This document shows, in pieces, positions 7,781-15,044 of a stretch of DNA of 37,580 bases. This DNA is from Stenotrophomonas sp. (GTDB taxonomy: Bacteria; Pseudomonadota; Gammaproteobacteria; Xanthomonadales; Xanthomonadaceae), in the NCBI GenBank assembly GCA_003525885.1, contig DQIG01000314.1:11243-48822 (forward strand). Reading direction: 5' to 3'. The notes beneath the pieces are model-generated. The model saw only the letters and a list, made by a program, of their open reading frames with translations. It made no database searches and had not been told where the DNA came from. Made by a program: the position numbers and the translations under genes. Numbering within the stretch: position 1 is the stretch's first letter; the number at the start of each line of letters is the position of its first letter.

Positions 7781-8548
7781 ATGAAGAAGATCGCTCTAGC
7801 GCTTTTGACGGCTGCTTCAGGTGGTGTGAGTGCGGGGGAATTCACCAAGCCAGTAACAGTTAATCTCTTGCCTGACGGCATGATCGAACTAGCTAACGAC
7901 GTCACCTACACCGATGATGCAGGCCGAAAGTGGCGAGCTCCAAAGGGAACCATTGCAGATGGAGCGTCGATTCCGCGCATGTTCTGGAGCATCATTGGCG
8001 GCCCGCTCGATGGAAACTATCGAAACGCATCCATCATCCACGATGTCTACTGCGTTAGACGCAGCATGCCTTGGAAGGCCGTACACCGTGTCTTCTATGA
8101 GGCAATGCTGGCGAGCAAGGTCGACCCTTACAAGGCCAGAGTCATGTATGCCGCCGTATACCATTTCGGCCCGCGCTGGAACGTATCAGTTCCGATAGAG
8201 TCCAAAGATGTCGCCGCCGCCAGACATGAGCTTGTGGATAAATCAGGGCTGCTCGGGCTATCAGGCCAGACCTCCGAGGTGAAATTTACGCTGGCCGCGG
8301 ACTCCGGCATGTTAGGTGGCCTGCAGGGAGGTTCTACCAAGTCCATCCTTGTTTCATATTCTGCTCGAGATGTGATGGATCTTGATGGGGTCACGCTGAA
8401 GAAGCTCCTCACGACCTCTGACTCAGTTCAACTTTTTGCTACGGCAGCTCAAGTCTCACCGGCCAGTGCTGAAGACTTAGAGAAGATTAAGGAATACGTA
8501 AAAAACGATCGCAGTCTTGACGATATCGAATCTATGACCTTTGAGTAG
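7781..8548 (+). CDS. Secreted DUF1353 family protein
   Basis: A 255-residue protein with a signal peptide (MKKIALALLTAASGGVSAG, cleavage near residue 19). The body matches DUF1353: APKGTIADGASIPRMFWSIIGGPLDGNYRNASIIHDVYC near residues 53-92, followed by RVFYEAMLASKV and MYAAVYHFGPRW. DUF1353 proteins occur in bacteria and phages and their biochemical role is unsettled. The C-terminal 110 residues after HFGPRW are an extension I do not recognise. GAGGA lies about 8 bases before the ATG. Codon use is visibly less GC-rich than in the housekeeping genes to the right. Confidence 0.8.
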   Translation: MKKIALALLTAASGGVSAGEFTKPVTVNLLPDGMIELANDVTYTDDAGRKWRAPKGTIADGASIPRMFWSIIGGPLDGNYRNASIIHDVYCVRRSMPWKAVHRVFYEAMLASKVDPYKARVMYAAVYHFGPRWNVSVPIESKDVAAARHELVDKSGLLGLSGQTSEVKFTLAADSGMLGGLQGGSTKSILVSYSARDVMDLDGVTLKKLLTTSDSVQLFATAAQVSPASAEDLEKIKEYVKNDRSLDDIESMTFE

Positions 8549-8595
8549 GTTCGATCGCATTACACGCCCAGTGGACGGGAGAAGGCGGAGGAGAC

Positions 8596-8636
8596 TCTTG
8601 GGATTTTTTGTCTGAATTGAAAGTCCCAAGATTTTT
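8596..8636 (+). terminator. Possible intrinsic terminator after the DUF1353 gene
   Basis: TCTTGGGA (8596-8603) pairs with TCCCAAGA (8624-8631) across a 20-base loop and is followed by TTTTT. It lies 48 bases after the DUF1353 stop. The long loop makes it weaker than a classical terminator. Confidence 0.45.
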
Positions 8637-8895
8637 CGCATTTCGCTTGAGGCTGCCGAGGACGCAACTGACCTCCAGATCGGCTGGTCACTCGTAGATC
8701 GAGAGCTCCGATTGATCAAAGACCGGTACAAGAGCCTTCCGTGCGCAGCGCATGTACATCCCGCCGCTGACGCTGCAGGACGCTTGGATTCAATCAGACG
8801 AATGGAAAGCGTGGTACCGGGACTATCGGCATCTGCCCAGCAGAGGATGGAGCGAGGCAGATGCAGAATTGCCAGAGGCTGCTGGGCGTCAGTAG
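8616..8895 (+). pseudogene. Frameshifted remnant of an unknown gene (copy B)
   Basis: No single frame spans this stretch, but two adjoining frames read like one protein. The first (8616-8739) reads ESPKIFRISLEAAEDATDLQ, then GWSLVDRELRLIKDRYKSL. The second (8740-8895) reads RAQRMYIPPLTLQDAWIQ, then SDEWKAWYRDYRHLPSRGW and SEADAELPEAAGRQ before a TAG. No start codon is visible and a +1 shift near 8740 is needed. Its last codons resemble the remnant at 6600-6710. The family is unknown. Confidence 0.4.
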
Positions 8896-8975
8896 CCCTT
8901 CAATGATGCTTGCGAACATGCTGCGGGCTTGCTCCGCCAATACAGCTCAGGTGTACCACCTCGTCCTTGGTGAGG
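8889..8975 (-). pseudogene. Deleted copy of the TPR membrane-protein gene
   Basis: Three pieces match the gene at 6704-7459 in the same order. The stop end 8889-8906 matches 6704-6721. The block 8902-8934 matches 6791-6823 at about 27 of 33 bases. The block 8951-8975 matches the start-codon-proximal region near 7460-7483. Everything between has been deleted. This is a scar of a second gene copy. About 90 bases with nothing recognisable follow before the gene ending at 9067. Confidence 0.5.
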
Positions 8976-9066
8976 GGGGGGTGCGTTCGCAGATGCGGCA
9001 TTGAGCATGACCGCACATGGCCTTAACCACCTAGTCCTCAGCCGCCAACTAAAGATAGAAATTGGA

Positions 9067-9381
9067 CTACTTACTCTTACGCACATTCTGCCAGGTTGAC
9101 TTTATCCAATCGTAAGGCGACTTCTTGGCTGTGGCGGCAGACGGCATGTAGCCAGCCCAAGATGTCTCACCCACAACCTCAATTACCATGACAGCCTTTT
9201 TATTGAAGGCAACCTTTGCCTTGTCGCGGATATCCGATGGACCCACTTCATCCTTGGTTACCAGAAGCCACATTGGCTCCACCCAATGCCACCATCCAAA
9301 TTTTTCCGATTTGATCCATGAGTGAAATTCGGCAGCTTCATCTTTCGAAGGCGACTCAACAGTTACGACGAACTTTCTCAT
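9067..9381 (-). CDS. Hypothetical small soluble protein
   Basis: A 104-residue protein, rich in Lys, Trp and Glu, with no signal peptide or membrane segment. It begins MRKFVVTVESPSKDEAAEFH and ends DWIKSTWQNVRKSK. The pattern of a short beta strand, a helix and then beta strands (WLLVTKDEV, AVMVIEVVG) suggests a small alpha/beta fold. It overlaps the upstream membrane-protein gene by 4 bases (ATGA). Base composition is much less GC-rich than the regional average, suggesting acquired DNA. I recognise no family. Confidence 0.65.
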   Translation of the reverse strand: MRKFVVTVESPSKDEAAEFHSWIKSEKFGWWHWVEPMWLLVTKDEVGPSDIRDKAKVAFNKKAVMVIEVVGETSWAGYMPSAATAKKSPYDWIKSTWQNVRKSK

Positions 9382-9764
9382 TCAGGATCATCCTCTGACG
9401 AAGCTTCGATTCTGGAATTCGACTTAACTGGCAGGCGCCTTGAAGAAGACTGCGGAAGGATGCCCTGACTATCGTCGCCACGATAGGCACTCTCTATCTG
9501 CAGCTTCTGCAATGAGAATGTCTCACTGCGAAGTGCGTCAGGGTTTTTAAGGGCGAAATACACGTACGCCGCGAGGTACAGTGCCACAGATAAACCCAAG
9601 AAGACCCCAAACATTACAGTTAGCCAGTTTGTTCCTGTCACTGACATTGAGCCGATAGCTCCTGCGGCCATCAATGCTATCAACCACGCAAGAGATTTTA
9701 GGACCGTCGACCTCGATCCACTTGAAAGAGCTTGGCTCAGCAAGTTCCACACCTCGTGAGACAT
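9378..9764 (-). CDS. Hypothetical two-helix membrane protein
   Basis: A 128-residue protein with two predicted membrane helices (VLKSLAWLIALMAAGAIGSM, residues 21-40, and WLTVMFGVFLGLSVALYLAAYVYFAL, residues 47-72) and a polar, Ser-rich cytoplasmic tail of about 55 residues. GGGGG lies 6 bases before the ATG. It forms a two-gene operon with the downstream 104-residue protein. Like its partner it is relatively AT-rich and unrecognised. A membrane effector or sensor with a cytosolic partner is one possible reading, but nothing proves it. Confidence 0.65.
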   Translation of the reverse strand: MSHEVWNLLSQALSSGSRSTVLKSLAWLIALMAAGAIGSMSVTGTNWLTVMFGVFLGLSVALYLAAYVYFALKNPDALRSETFSLQKLQIESAYRGDDSQGILPQSSSRRLPVKSNSRIEASSEDDPE

Positions 9765-10128
9765 TTAACCCCCTGACAAATATGCGTTGCCACACATGGC
9801 GAGTTACTCGAGATTCGGCGAATAGGCATAGCTCCAGCCCATTACGGAGCTTTACTGCTACTTTGTAATCATAGCAGCAGAGCAGGGCGAATGGAGGGCG
9901 CCCAGATCGTTTCGTATCCGAGGCATACTGCGCACCAGGATCTGCCATCCACGCGCCGATTGAACGGAACGACGCCGATCTGGAGCAATTGCGCGAATCC
10001 GACCCATTTGCACTGAATTTGAGCGTCAACCAGCATCTAGCGAAATTGGCACCAAGAATGGCAAGGAGCAAGCTCTGTTCTTCCAGTCCGGAGATGAGTA
10101 GCAGGGGCCCGATCGCACAGCACGTGCA

Positions 10129-10524
10129 TTCGTTGGCGTTCGGGTACTCGTTGCCGGTTAACATCATATCTACGTCCACCCTGTGTGCCGCTGCCATCTA
10201 CGCAGTCTGCCAGCCTAAGTGGCTGATCCTGGCATTCGCTGCGGCGGTGCCGCCGGCAGTCGTGGACTACCAGTGGGCCGGGGTAGGGTTCGTATTGCTG
10301 GCGTGGCTGGCCTTCCATCGGCAGCAGTATTGGCTACTGGTCCCGGCGTTCGCCGCGATCTACTGATTCAACGGCAACCTATGGGCGCTGGGGGCGATTC
10401 CGGTGGCGCTGGGCCTGTCTCGGGTGGCGTGGCCGGCCCCTCCGGGCCGGCAAGCCTTCTTACGGCTACTACGTTGGGCCATCTGGCCTGCCTTGGGCTG
10501 GTGGCGCTTATACTGCCGCCGTGA
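10129..10524 (+). pseudogene. TraX-family gene remnant
   Basis: The frame before the TGA at 10364-10366 reads SLPVNIISTSTLCAAAIYAV, then PPAVVDYQWAGVGFVLLAW and VPAFAAIY. Directly after the stop it continues FNGNLWALGAIPVALGL. This is the C-terminal membrane part of a TraX-family protein (F-pilin acetyltransferase family). The TGA replaces a codon that is probably Trp in intact members. Later pieces (YGYYV; GHLACLGLVALILPP and stop) fall in other frames, so there are further indels. The N-terminal half is missing. The 9765-10128 stretch upstream holds no convincing gene. Confidence 0.6.
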
Positions 10525-10566
10525 GCACCAGCCATTCCCTTGGTGCTCAAGCATCAGGGGGATGCC

Positions 10567-11001
10567 ATGTTCACAAGGATTGCAGCCGGATTGCTGCTGT
10601 GTGTGCTCGCCGCGCCTGCGGCTGCCCAGCAGGTTTACAAGTGCGTCACCAAGGCCGGTACCGAATACCAGTCAACGCCGTGCGCGAACGGTGAGGCGGC
10701 CAAGACGTGGGCCGTGGAGGTTGCATCTCGATCTGAGGGCGTTATTGAGAATGAGCGCCGCCTGGACGCGATTCGGCAGCAGAATTCAGCGTCTATCGCG
10801 CTTCGACCTGCACCAACGCGGCCTGTCTATCGGAATGGCGGTGGCGGCGCCCTTCTCCACAGCATTTCCCAGTACAAGGACCCGGACGCATGCGAGGCCG
10901 CCAAGGCTGAGCGAGAGCGTGTTTTCCGCATGTACGGCTCCAATCGGCCCTATATGGTGGGTCGCCGCATGGACGATATGGTCTGGTCGGCCTGCAAATA
11001 G
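10567..11001 (+). CDS. Secreted DUF4124-domain protein
   Basis: A 144-residue protein with a signal peptide (MFTRIAAGLLLCVLAAPAAAQQ, cleavage after AAA). The mature start QQVYKCVTKAGTEYQSTPC is the DUF4124 signature, with its paired cysteines. The remainder is charged and ends SNRPYMVGRRMDDMVWSACK. DUF4124 proteins are small periplasmic proteins of unknown role, common in Xanthomonadaceae and Pseudomonas. The ATG at 10567 was chosen over an upstream TTG because AGGGGG lies 5 bases before it and the signal peptide starts there. Confidence 0.82.
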   Translation: MFTRIAAGLLLCVLAAPAAAQQVYKCVTKAGTEYQSTPCANGEAAKTWAVEVASRSEGVIENERRLDAIRQQNSASIALRPAPTRPVYRNGGGGALLHSISQYKDPDACEAAKAERERVFRMYGSNRPYMVGRRMDDMVWSACK

Positions 11002-11038
11002 CCGACCCTGAAGAGCTCTTCGTGTAGGTGAGTGAGAA

Positions 11039-11503
11039 ATGAAAGACATAGACGAACGTCTCGAACACGCTGACGAGCGCGCCAGAGAATTCTTTGCCCG
11101 ATTCAATCAGCAGAATGAGTACGCGATCCCGCTGCTCCAAGGTCATCTTTACGCCGAGGAGCAACTTGAAACTATCGTTCTTTCAGTTTTCGATCATCCA
11201 GATTGCGTGATCGACGCAAGATTGAATTTTTGGACTAAGACGAAGCTCGCGATGGCGGTAGTCGGGGGAGACCCTCAGTTGTGGAAGGCTGTTGAGAAGC
11301 TAAATTCTGCCCGAAATGAGCTGGCCCACGGCAGAGACGCTGCCCACTTGGAGCGTAAGATCGATTCTCTCGTAGCAGCTATGCCACTTAGGCGCGTCGA
11401 GCAACTACTCAATGCTCAAACGAGACTGGATCGGATGAAGATCTCAGTAGCCCTCATTTGCGGCTCTCTCGCACGCATGGCTGACAACTGCCAGAGAGCA
11501 TGA
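11039..11503 (+). CDS. HEPN-motif-containing hypothetical protein
   Basis: A 154-residue, all-helical, soluble protein. Residues around 92-98 read ARNELAHG, an R-x4-H motif like the one used for RNA cleavage or nucleotide binding by HEPN-domain proteins, set in the usual context between two helices. Many HEPN proteins are toxins or defence nucleases paired with a nucleotidyltransferase antitoxin, but no such partner is adjacent here. It starts 38 bases after the DUF4124 gene. The gene is relatively AT-rich and lies about 340 bases from the dif-like site. The HEPN assignment rests on this motif alone. Confidence 0.6.
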   Translation: MKDIDERLEHADERAREFFARFNQQNEYAIPLLQGHLYAEEQLETIVLSVFDHPDCVIDARLNFWTKTKLAMAVVGGDPQLWKAVEKLNSARNELAHGRDAAHLERKIDSLVAAMPLRRVEQLLNAQTRLDRMKISVALICGSLARMADNCQRA

Positions 11504-11841
11504 CTGGGGTGTAGAAGCAGCGCCCCTACGGAAGCGCCTCACATGCACTGACGGCGTTTCGGCCCCGGTAGCGGCAGGCCACCAGCAGGTGGCCCGGCGT
11601 CAGGGCCAGCCATCGCCACCGCCGACCGCTGTTTGCGCCGGCTCACCACGTCCCGCAGATTGACCACAGTGGGAGGATGATGGCGAACGCCGGCATTGCG
11701 ATACCGAGGAAAGAAAAGCCGACCCAAGGGCGTGCCGCGATCTCATCCTTGGCCGGGACTGAGGGCGCAGGCAAGAGCCGAGCCAGAGGCCCAGCCATTT
11801 CCATGCGGCGCCGACAAAGGCCCAGATTCGGCGGGTACGCT

Positions 11842-11869
11842 ATTTCGCATAATGTATATTATGTTCAAG
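11842..11869 (+). other. dif-like XerC/XerD recombination site
   Basis: The 28-base site has left arm ATTTCGCATAA, central spacer TGTATA and right arm TTATGTTCAAG. Against E. coli dif the spacer is identical, the right (XerD) arm matches 9 of 11 and the left (XerC) arm 8 of 11. KOPS octamers switch strand across this position, as expected at the terminus. No intact gene overlaps it. The surrounding 11504-12225 stretch holds no convincing intact gene, only short frames resembling membrane-protein ends, for example one on the minus strand reading FLGIAMPAFAIILPLWSICG and stopping at about 11660. Confidence 0.85.
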
Positions 11870-12154
11870 AAGCCCTAGAGGGGCGCCGGCATACTTGCCG
11901 CCTCAACCACTGACCTTGCTGAGGCAAGAAGCCAGCCTACCCAGCACGCCACCACTTGCGGCCTGGCAGCTACGGTTTCGGCTTCCTCCATCGTCCGATC
12001 TGGGTCTTGCACATGACCCAGGCGATCCAGCCACAGACCAAGCCGCCCCCGCAACAATGATCTCTTCCTGTTCAAAGGCGGGTTCATGTCGTTCTCCCGC
12101 CTGCAATCGCATCGGCCGGTCACTTGCCCTGGCAGCAGCGTGACCCATGTCCGG

Positions 12155-12174
12155 CGTGACGCGTCACGTTAATT
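12155..12174 (+). repeat. Intergenic palindrome, copy 2 of CGTGANGCRTCACNNTAAT
   Basis: GTGACGCGTCAC, a perfect 12-base palindrome, followed by GTTAATT. It lies about 290 bases to the right of the dif-like site and 50 bases past the nudI stop. Same orientation as the other three copies. Confidence 0.5.
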
Positions 12175-12225
12175 GCACGCTACCGCGGGCCGCTCTGGCG
12201 CGCCCGCACCAGCCAGGAGCGATCA

Positions 12226-12657
12226 CTAGCTCGAAAGCAGCCCCTTCGCCAGGAGCGTGATTCGGGTCGCCGCATTGAGGTCGTACGTACCCAGATCCTT
12301 CGGTTCCACCCAGGCATGGGCATCAAATTCTTCGTTGATCGTAACGTCGCGATTCAGTGCTTCGCAGTCGAAGATCAAGTAGATCATGTGGATCTGCTCG
12401 CTGGAACCGTCCGGATAGAGCTTAGTGCGGATGTCGTCGCGGAAGCTCCATGGTTGAACGGCGCCGATCTGCAACGCGTGCCCCAGCTCTTCGCGGATCT
12501 CCCGACGCAGGCCTTCCTCGATGCGTTCGTCGGGCTCCAGCCCACCACCGGACAGTGCCCATTGGCCTGGAAATGCACCACGATCCAACGGCATGCGGCA
12601 CAGCAGATAGGCGCCCTGGTTCTGGATCAGCGGGCATACGATGACGCGTTGTCTCAC
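12226..12657 (-). CDS. nudI: Nudix hydrolase NudI
   Basis: A 143-residue Nudix pyrophosphohydrolase, close in length and sequence to E. coli NudI, which hydrolyses pyrimidine (deoxy)nucleoside triphosphates. The N-terminus MRQRVIVCPLIQNQGAYLLC and the segment IHMIYLIFDCEALNRDV are characteristic. The Nudix box (GGGLEPDERIEEGLRREIREELG) fits G-x5-E-x7-REUXEE-x-GU. The start is GTG, with AAGGAAG about 8 bases before it. It stands alone, transcribed toward dif. Its closeness to the enterobacterial protein may reflect horizontal transfer. Confidence 0.9.
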   Translation of the reverse strand: MRQRVIVCPLIQNQGAYLLCRMPLDRGAFPGQWALSGGGLEPDERIEEGLRREIREELGHALQIGAVQPWSFRDDIRTKLYPDGSSEQIHMIYLIFDCEALNRDVTINEEFDAHAWVEPKDLGTYDLNAATRITLLAKGLLSS

Positions 12658-12837
12658 AGTGTCTTCCTTGGATATCGGGTAGGTGCCGGATGGATTGTAT
12701 GAAACGCGGCGACATCCCGATGGGTTGCAATTGATTTAGCGTGGCACATCACAACGAACCGGCGCGGCACACCGGCTTCACACGTTGCCGCCGCTCACTT
12801 CGCAATAGTGCGGGGGTCCTCGTTGTTCGAGTGGTAC

Positions 12838-15033
12838 ATGTCCCCTCCTCCTGCGCCCGCGCTTCACCTGTCACGGCGATGGCGCATTGCCATCTACATC
12901 CTGCTGGGCCTCTACGCGCTGTACATCCTGGCCGGCAACATCTTCCTCAACACGCCACTGTTCGACCAGGTCACTAACCGCAAGCCGCACAAGTTCGTGA
13001 TGACCTCGGGCCCGGCCATCACCTTGCTTCCCGGCCACGTGATCGCTTGGAACGTGCACATGCGCGGCCACGTCAACCACACCGTCTACGTGCTGCATGC
13101 CGACCGGGCAAGCGCCAGGCTGGCAGTCCTGCCGCTGTTCCAGCGCGAAGTACGGGTTCCGCGCCTGCAGGCCACGGGCGTATCGGCCGAGATCAGTCGC
13201 GTTGAAGATGCCATCCCGCCGCCACTGCGCAGCGACCAGGGCTGGACGTTGCGTTTCGATGCCATCCACAGTGACAGCATCCGCAGCGCCCGTTTCGGCA
13301 AGCTGCTGATCATCGGCAAGGGCCACGGCACGGTCGGCTTCGTCAAGCAGCTGCGCGGCGGTCCGTCGGAACTGCTGGATTCAACCGTCACGCTCAAGGG
13401 TGCGGACGCCAGTTTCGACGGCGTGCAGTTGCTGGGCGACATGAACCTGGCTGCACGCTTCAGCTACCCGCGCCATTACCGGGACCAGGCGCCTGGGCTC
13501 GCCAAACTGAAGATCCTGCATGCCCAGCTGGACGTTGATGCACGCAGCCAGGGCCTGCGCATGGATACGGATGCCACCACGCCGAAGATATCCAGCGCTC
13601 CCGTGCCGGGTCGCCTGCAGCTCTCGGTACACCTGATCGACGGCCAACTGCAGCCCGGCGACCACGCTCTCTGGCAGGTGCCGCTCTATCTTGGCGACGG
13701 TGCTCCCGACCGTGGCGTGTTGGCCCTTCAGCTCAATGTGGCCAGCGACCTGCGCCTGCAGGCACGCCTGCCACCACGACCTGGCGCGGGCAGCGAAGTG
13801 GACGCGGACCTGCACATCACCGGCCGCGACATTCCCTTCCAGGATCCAGCGCAGTTGCTGGAGCGCAGTTCCGGCACGGTGCGCGGCGAATGGACCTTCA
13901 CCTCGCTCAACTGGATCCCTGCCCTGTTCGTCCGCAAACCGTGGCTGCAGCTGGACGGCGGCGGCACGCTGAAGGCCGACCTGCGACTGAGCAACGGCGA
14001 GCTGAGCGAAGGCAGTACGGTGGACATTCCCTCTGCCGAAGCGGTCGCCGAGGTGGCGGGCGTCCGGCTTGCCGGTACCGCCAGCGCGCATGGGGAACTG
14101 AAGTCAGGCGTTCCGAATCAGGCCCTGCTTGCCGTCCGCCTGCCCCGCTTCACCGCGCGCCCCACCGACGCCAAGGACGTTCGGCTGTTCGACGGCCGCG
14201 ATCTGGCGTTGGACCTGACCGGCGACGGCCGTTTGCAGGAGCTGCGCAAGGGCGTGCTCGCCCATTTGAGCTTCAGCGAGGCCACGATTCCGGACCTGTC
14301 CGCCTACAACCGTTATCTCGGTTCAAAACAGGTACGTCTGCTTCGCGGCACGGGCTCACTCAGCGGTGACGCCACCCTCGATACCGATGGCCGCGTTGGC
14401 CATGGCACGGCCCGCCTGCAGGGGCGAAACACCAGTGCCAAGGTCGCGGGACTGGACATGGGCGGCGATGTGGACGTGAACGCAACGCTGCGCCGGGGCG
14501 ACTTCAACCAGCGTCACTTTGATCTTTCCGGCACCACGGTCGAGCTGCGCAACGTGCAGGTGGCGGGCACTGAACGCTCGACTGCGTGGAAAGGGCGTGC
14601 GGCCTTCAAGCGCGGGCGCATCGATGCGCAATCGCCGTTCCAGGTGGACGCCACCACCGACCTGACGCTCAGTGATGCGCGCCCGCTGCTGGCGTTGTTC
14701 GCTGAGCGCACGGACTACCCGCACTGGGCCTTGTCGCTACTGGATTCCGGCCAGGTGGATGCACAGGCCAGGCTGCGCTGGCGTCCGGGCCATCTGGTGA
14801 TCGATGGCCTGCAGGCCGAGAACGATCGGCTGTCGGTGCGCGCGCGTCTGGATCTGCTGGAACAGCGCAAGCGCGGCGACCTTTATCTACGCTGGGGGCT
14901 GTTGGGAGCGGGCATCGAACTGGATGGCGACCAGCGCCAGTGGCACCTGGCCAAGGCGCGCGAGTGGTTTGACGAGCGCCCTTCCCTGCTGCCCGGCAGC
15001 CAGGGAGCCGGCGCCGCCGGCACCTCCGACTGA
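12838..15033 (+). CDS. Large membrane-anchored AsmA-like protein
   Basis: A 731-residue protein with one N-terminal membrane helix (WRIAIYILLGLYALYILAGNIFL, about residues 13-35) and a long periplasmic part. The part is built of amphipathic beta-rich repeats with many LxLxG-type patterns, such as DLALDLTGDGRLQELRKGVL and GTARLQGRNTSAKVAGLDMG. This resembles AsmA/DUF748-type proteins that form long periplasmic grooves for lipid handling, but the assignment rests on style rather than a definite motif. The start may be this ATG or a GTG at 12808; neither has a strong ribosome-binding site. The 12658-12837 gap shows nothing clear. Confidence 0.7.
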   Translation: MSPPPAPALHLSRRWRIAIYILLGLYALYILAGNIFLNTPLFDQVTNRKPHKFVMTSGPAITLLPGHVIAWNVHMRGHVNHTVYVLHADRASARLAVLPLFQREVRVPRLQATGVSAEISRVEDAIPPPLRSDQGWTLRFDAIHSDSIRSARFGKLLIIGKGHGTVGFVKQLRGGPSELLDSTVTLKGADASFDGVQLLGDMNLAARFSYPRHYRDQAPGLAKLKILHAQLDVDARSQGLRMDTDATTPKISSAPVPGRLQLSVHLIDGQLQPGDHALWQVPLYLGDGAPDRGVLALQLNVASDLRLQARLPPRPGAGSEVDADLHITGRDIPFQDPAQLLERSSGTVRGEWTFTSLNWIPALFVRKPWLQLDGGGTLKADLRLSNGELSEGSTVDIPSAEAVAEVAGVRLAGTASAHGELKSGVPNQALLAVRLPRFTARPTDAKDVRLFDGRDLALDLTGDGRLQELRKGVLAHLSFSEATIPDLSAYNRYLGSKQVRLLRGTGSLSGDATLDTDGRVGHGTARLQGRNTSAKVAGLDMGGDVDVNATLRRGDFNQRHFDLSGTTVELRNVQVAGTERSTAWKGRAAFKRGRIDAQSPFQVDATTDLTLSDARPLLALFAERTDYPHWALSLLDSGQVDAQARLRWRPGHLVIDGLQAENDRLSVRARLDLLEQRKRGDLYLRWGLLGAGIELDGDQRQWHLAKAREWFDERPSLLPGSQGAGAAGTSD

Positions 15034-15044
15034 ATGGCGATCCG

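Noticed and set aside
9547..10197. 216-residue open frame on the minus strand across 9765-10197
   Set aside because: It overlaps the better-supported membrane-protein gene and the traX remnant in another frame, has an erratic composition and no start context.
12155..12166. Palindrome as a CRP/Clp or FNR binding site
   Set aside because: The dyad has GTGA-N4-TCAC, whereas CRP/Clp needs N6 between TGTGA and TCACA, and FNR needs TTGAT-N4-ATCAA.
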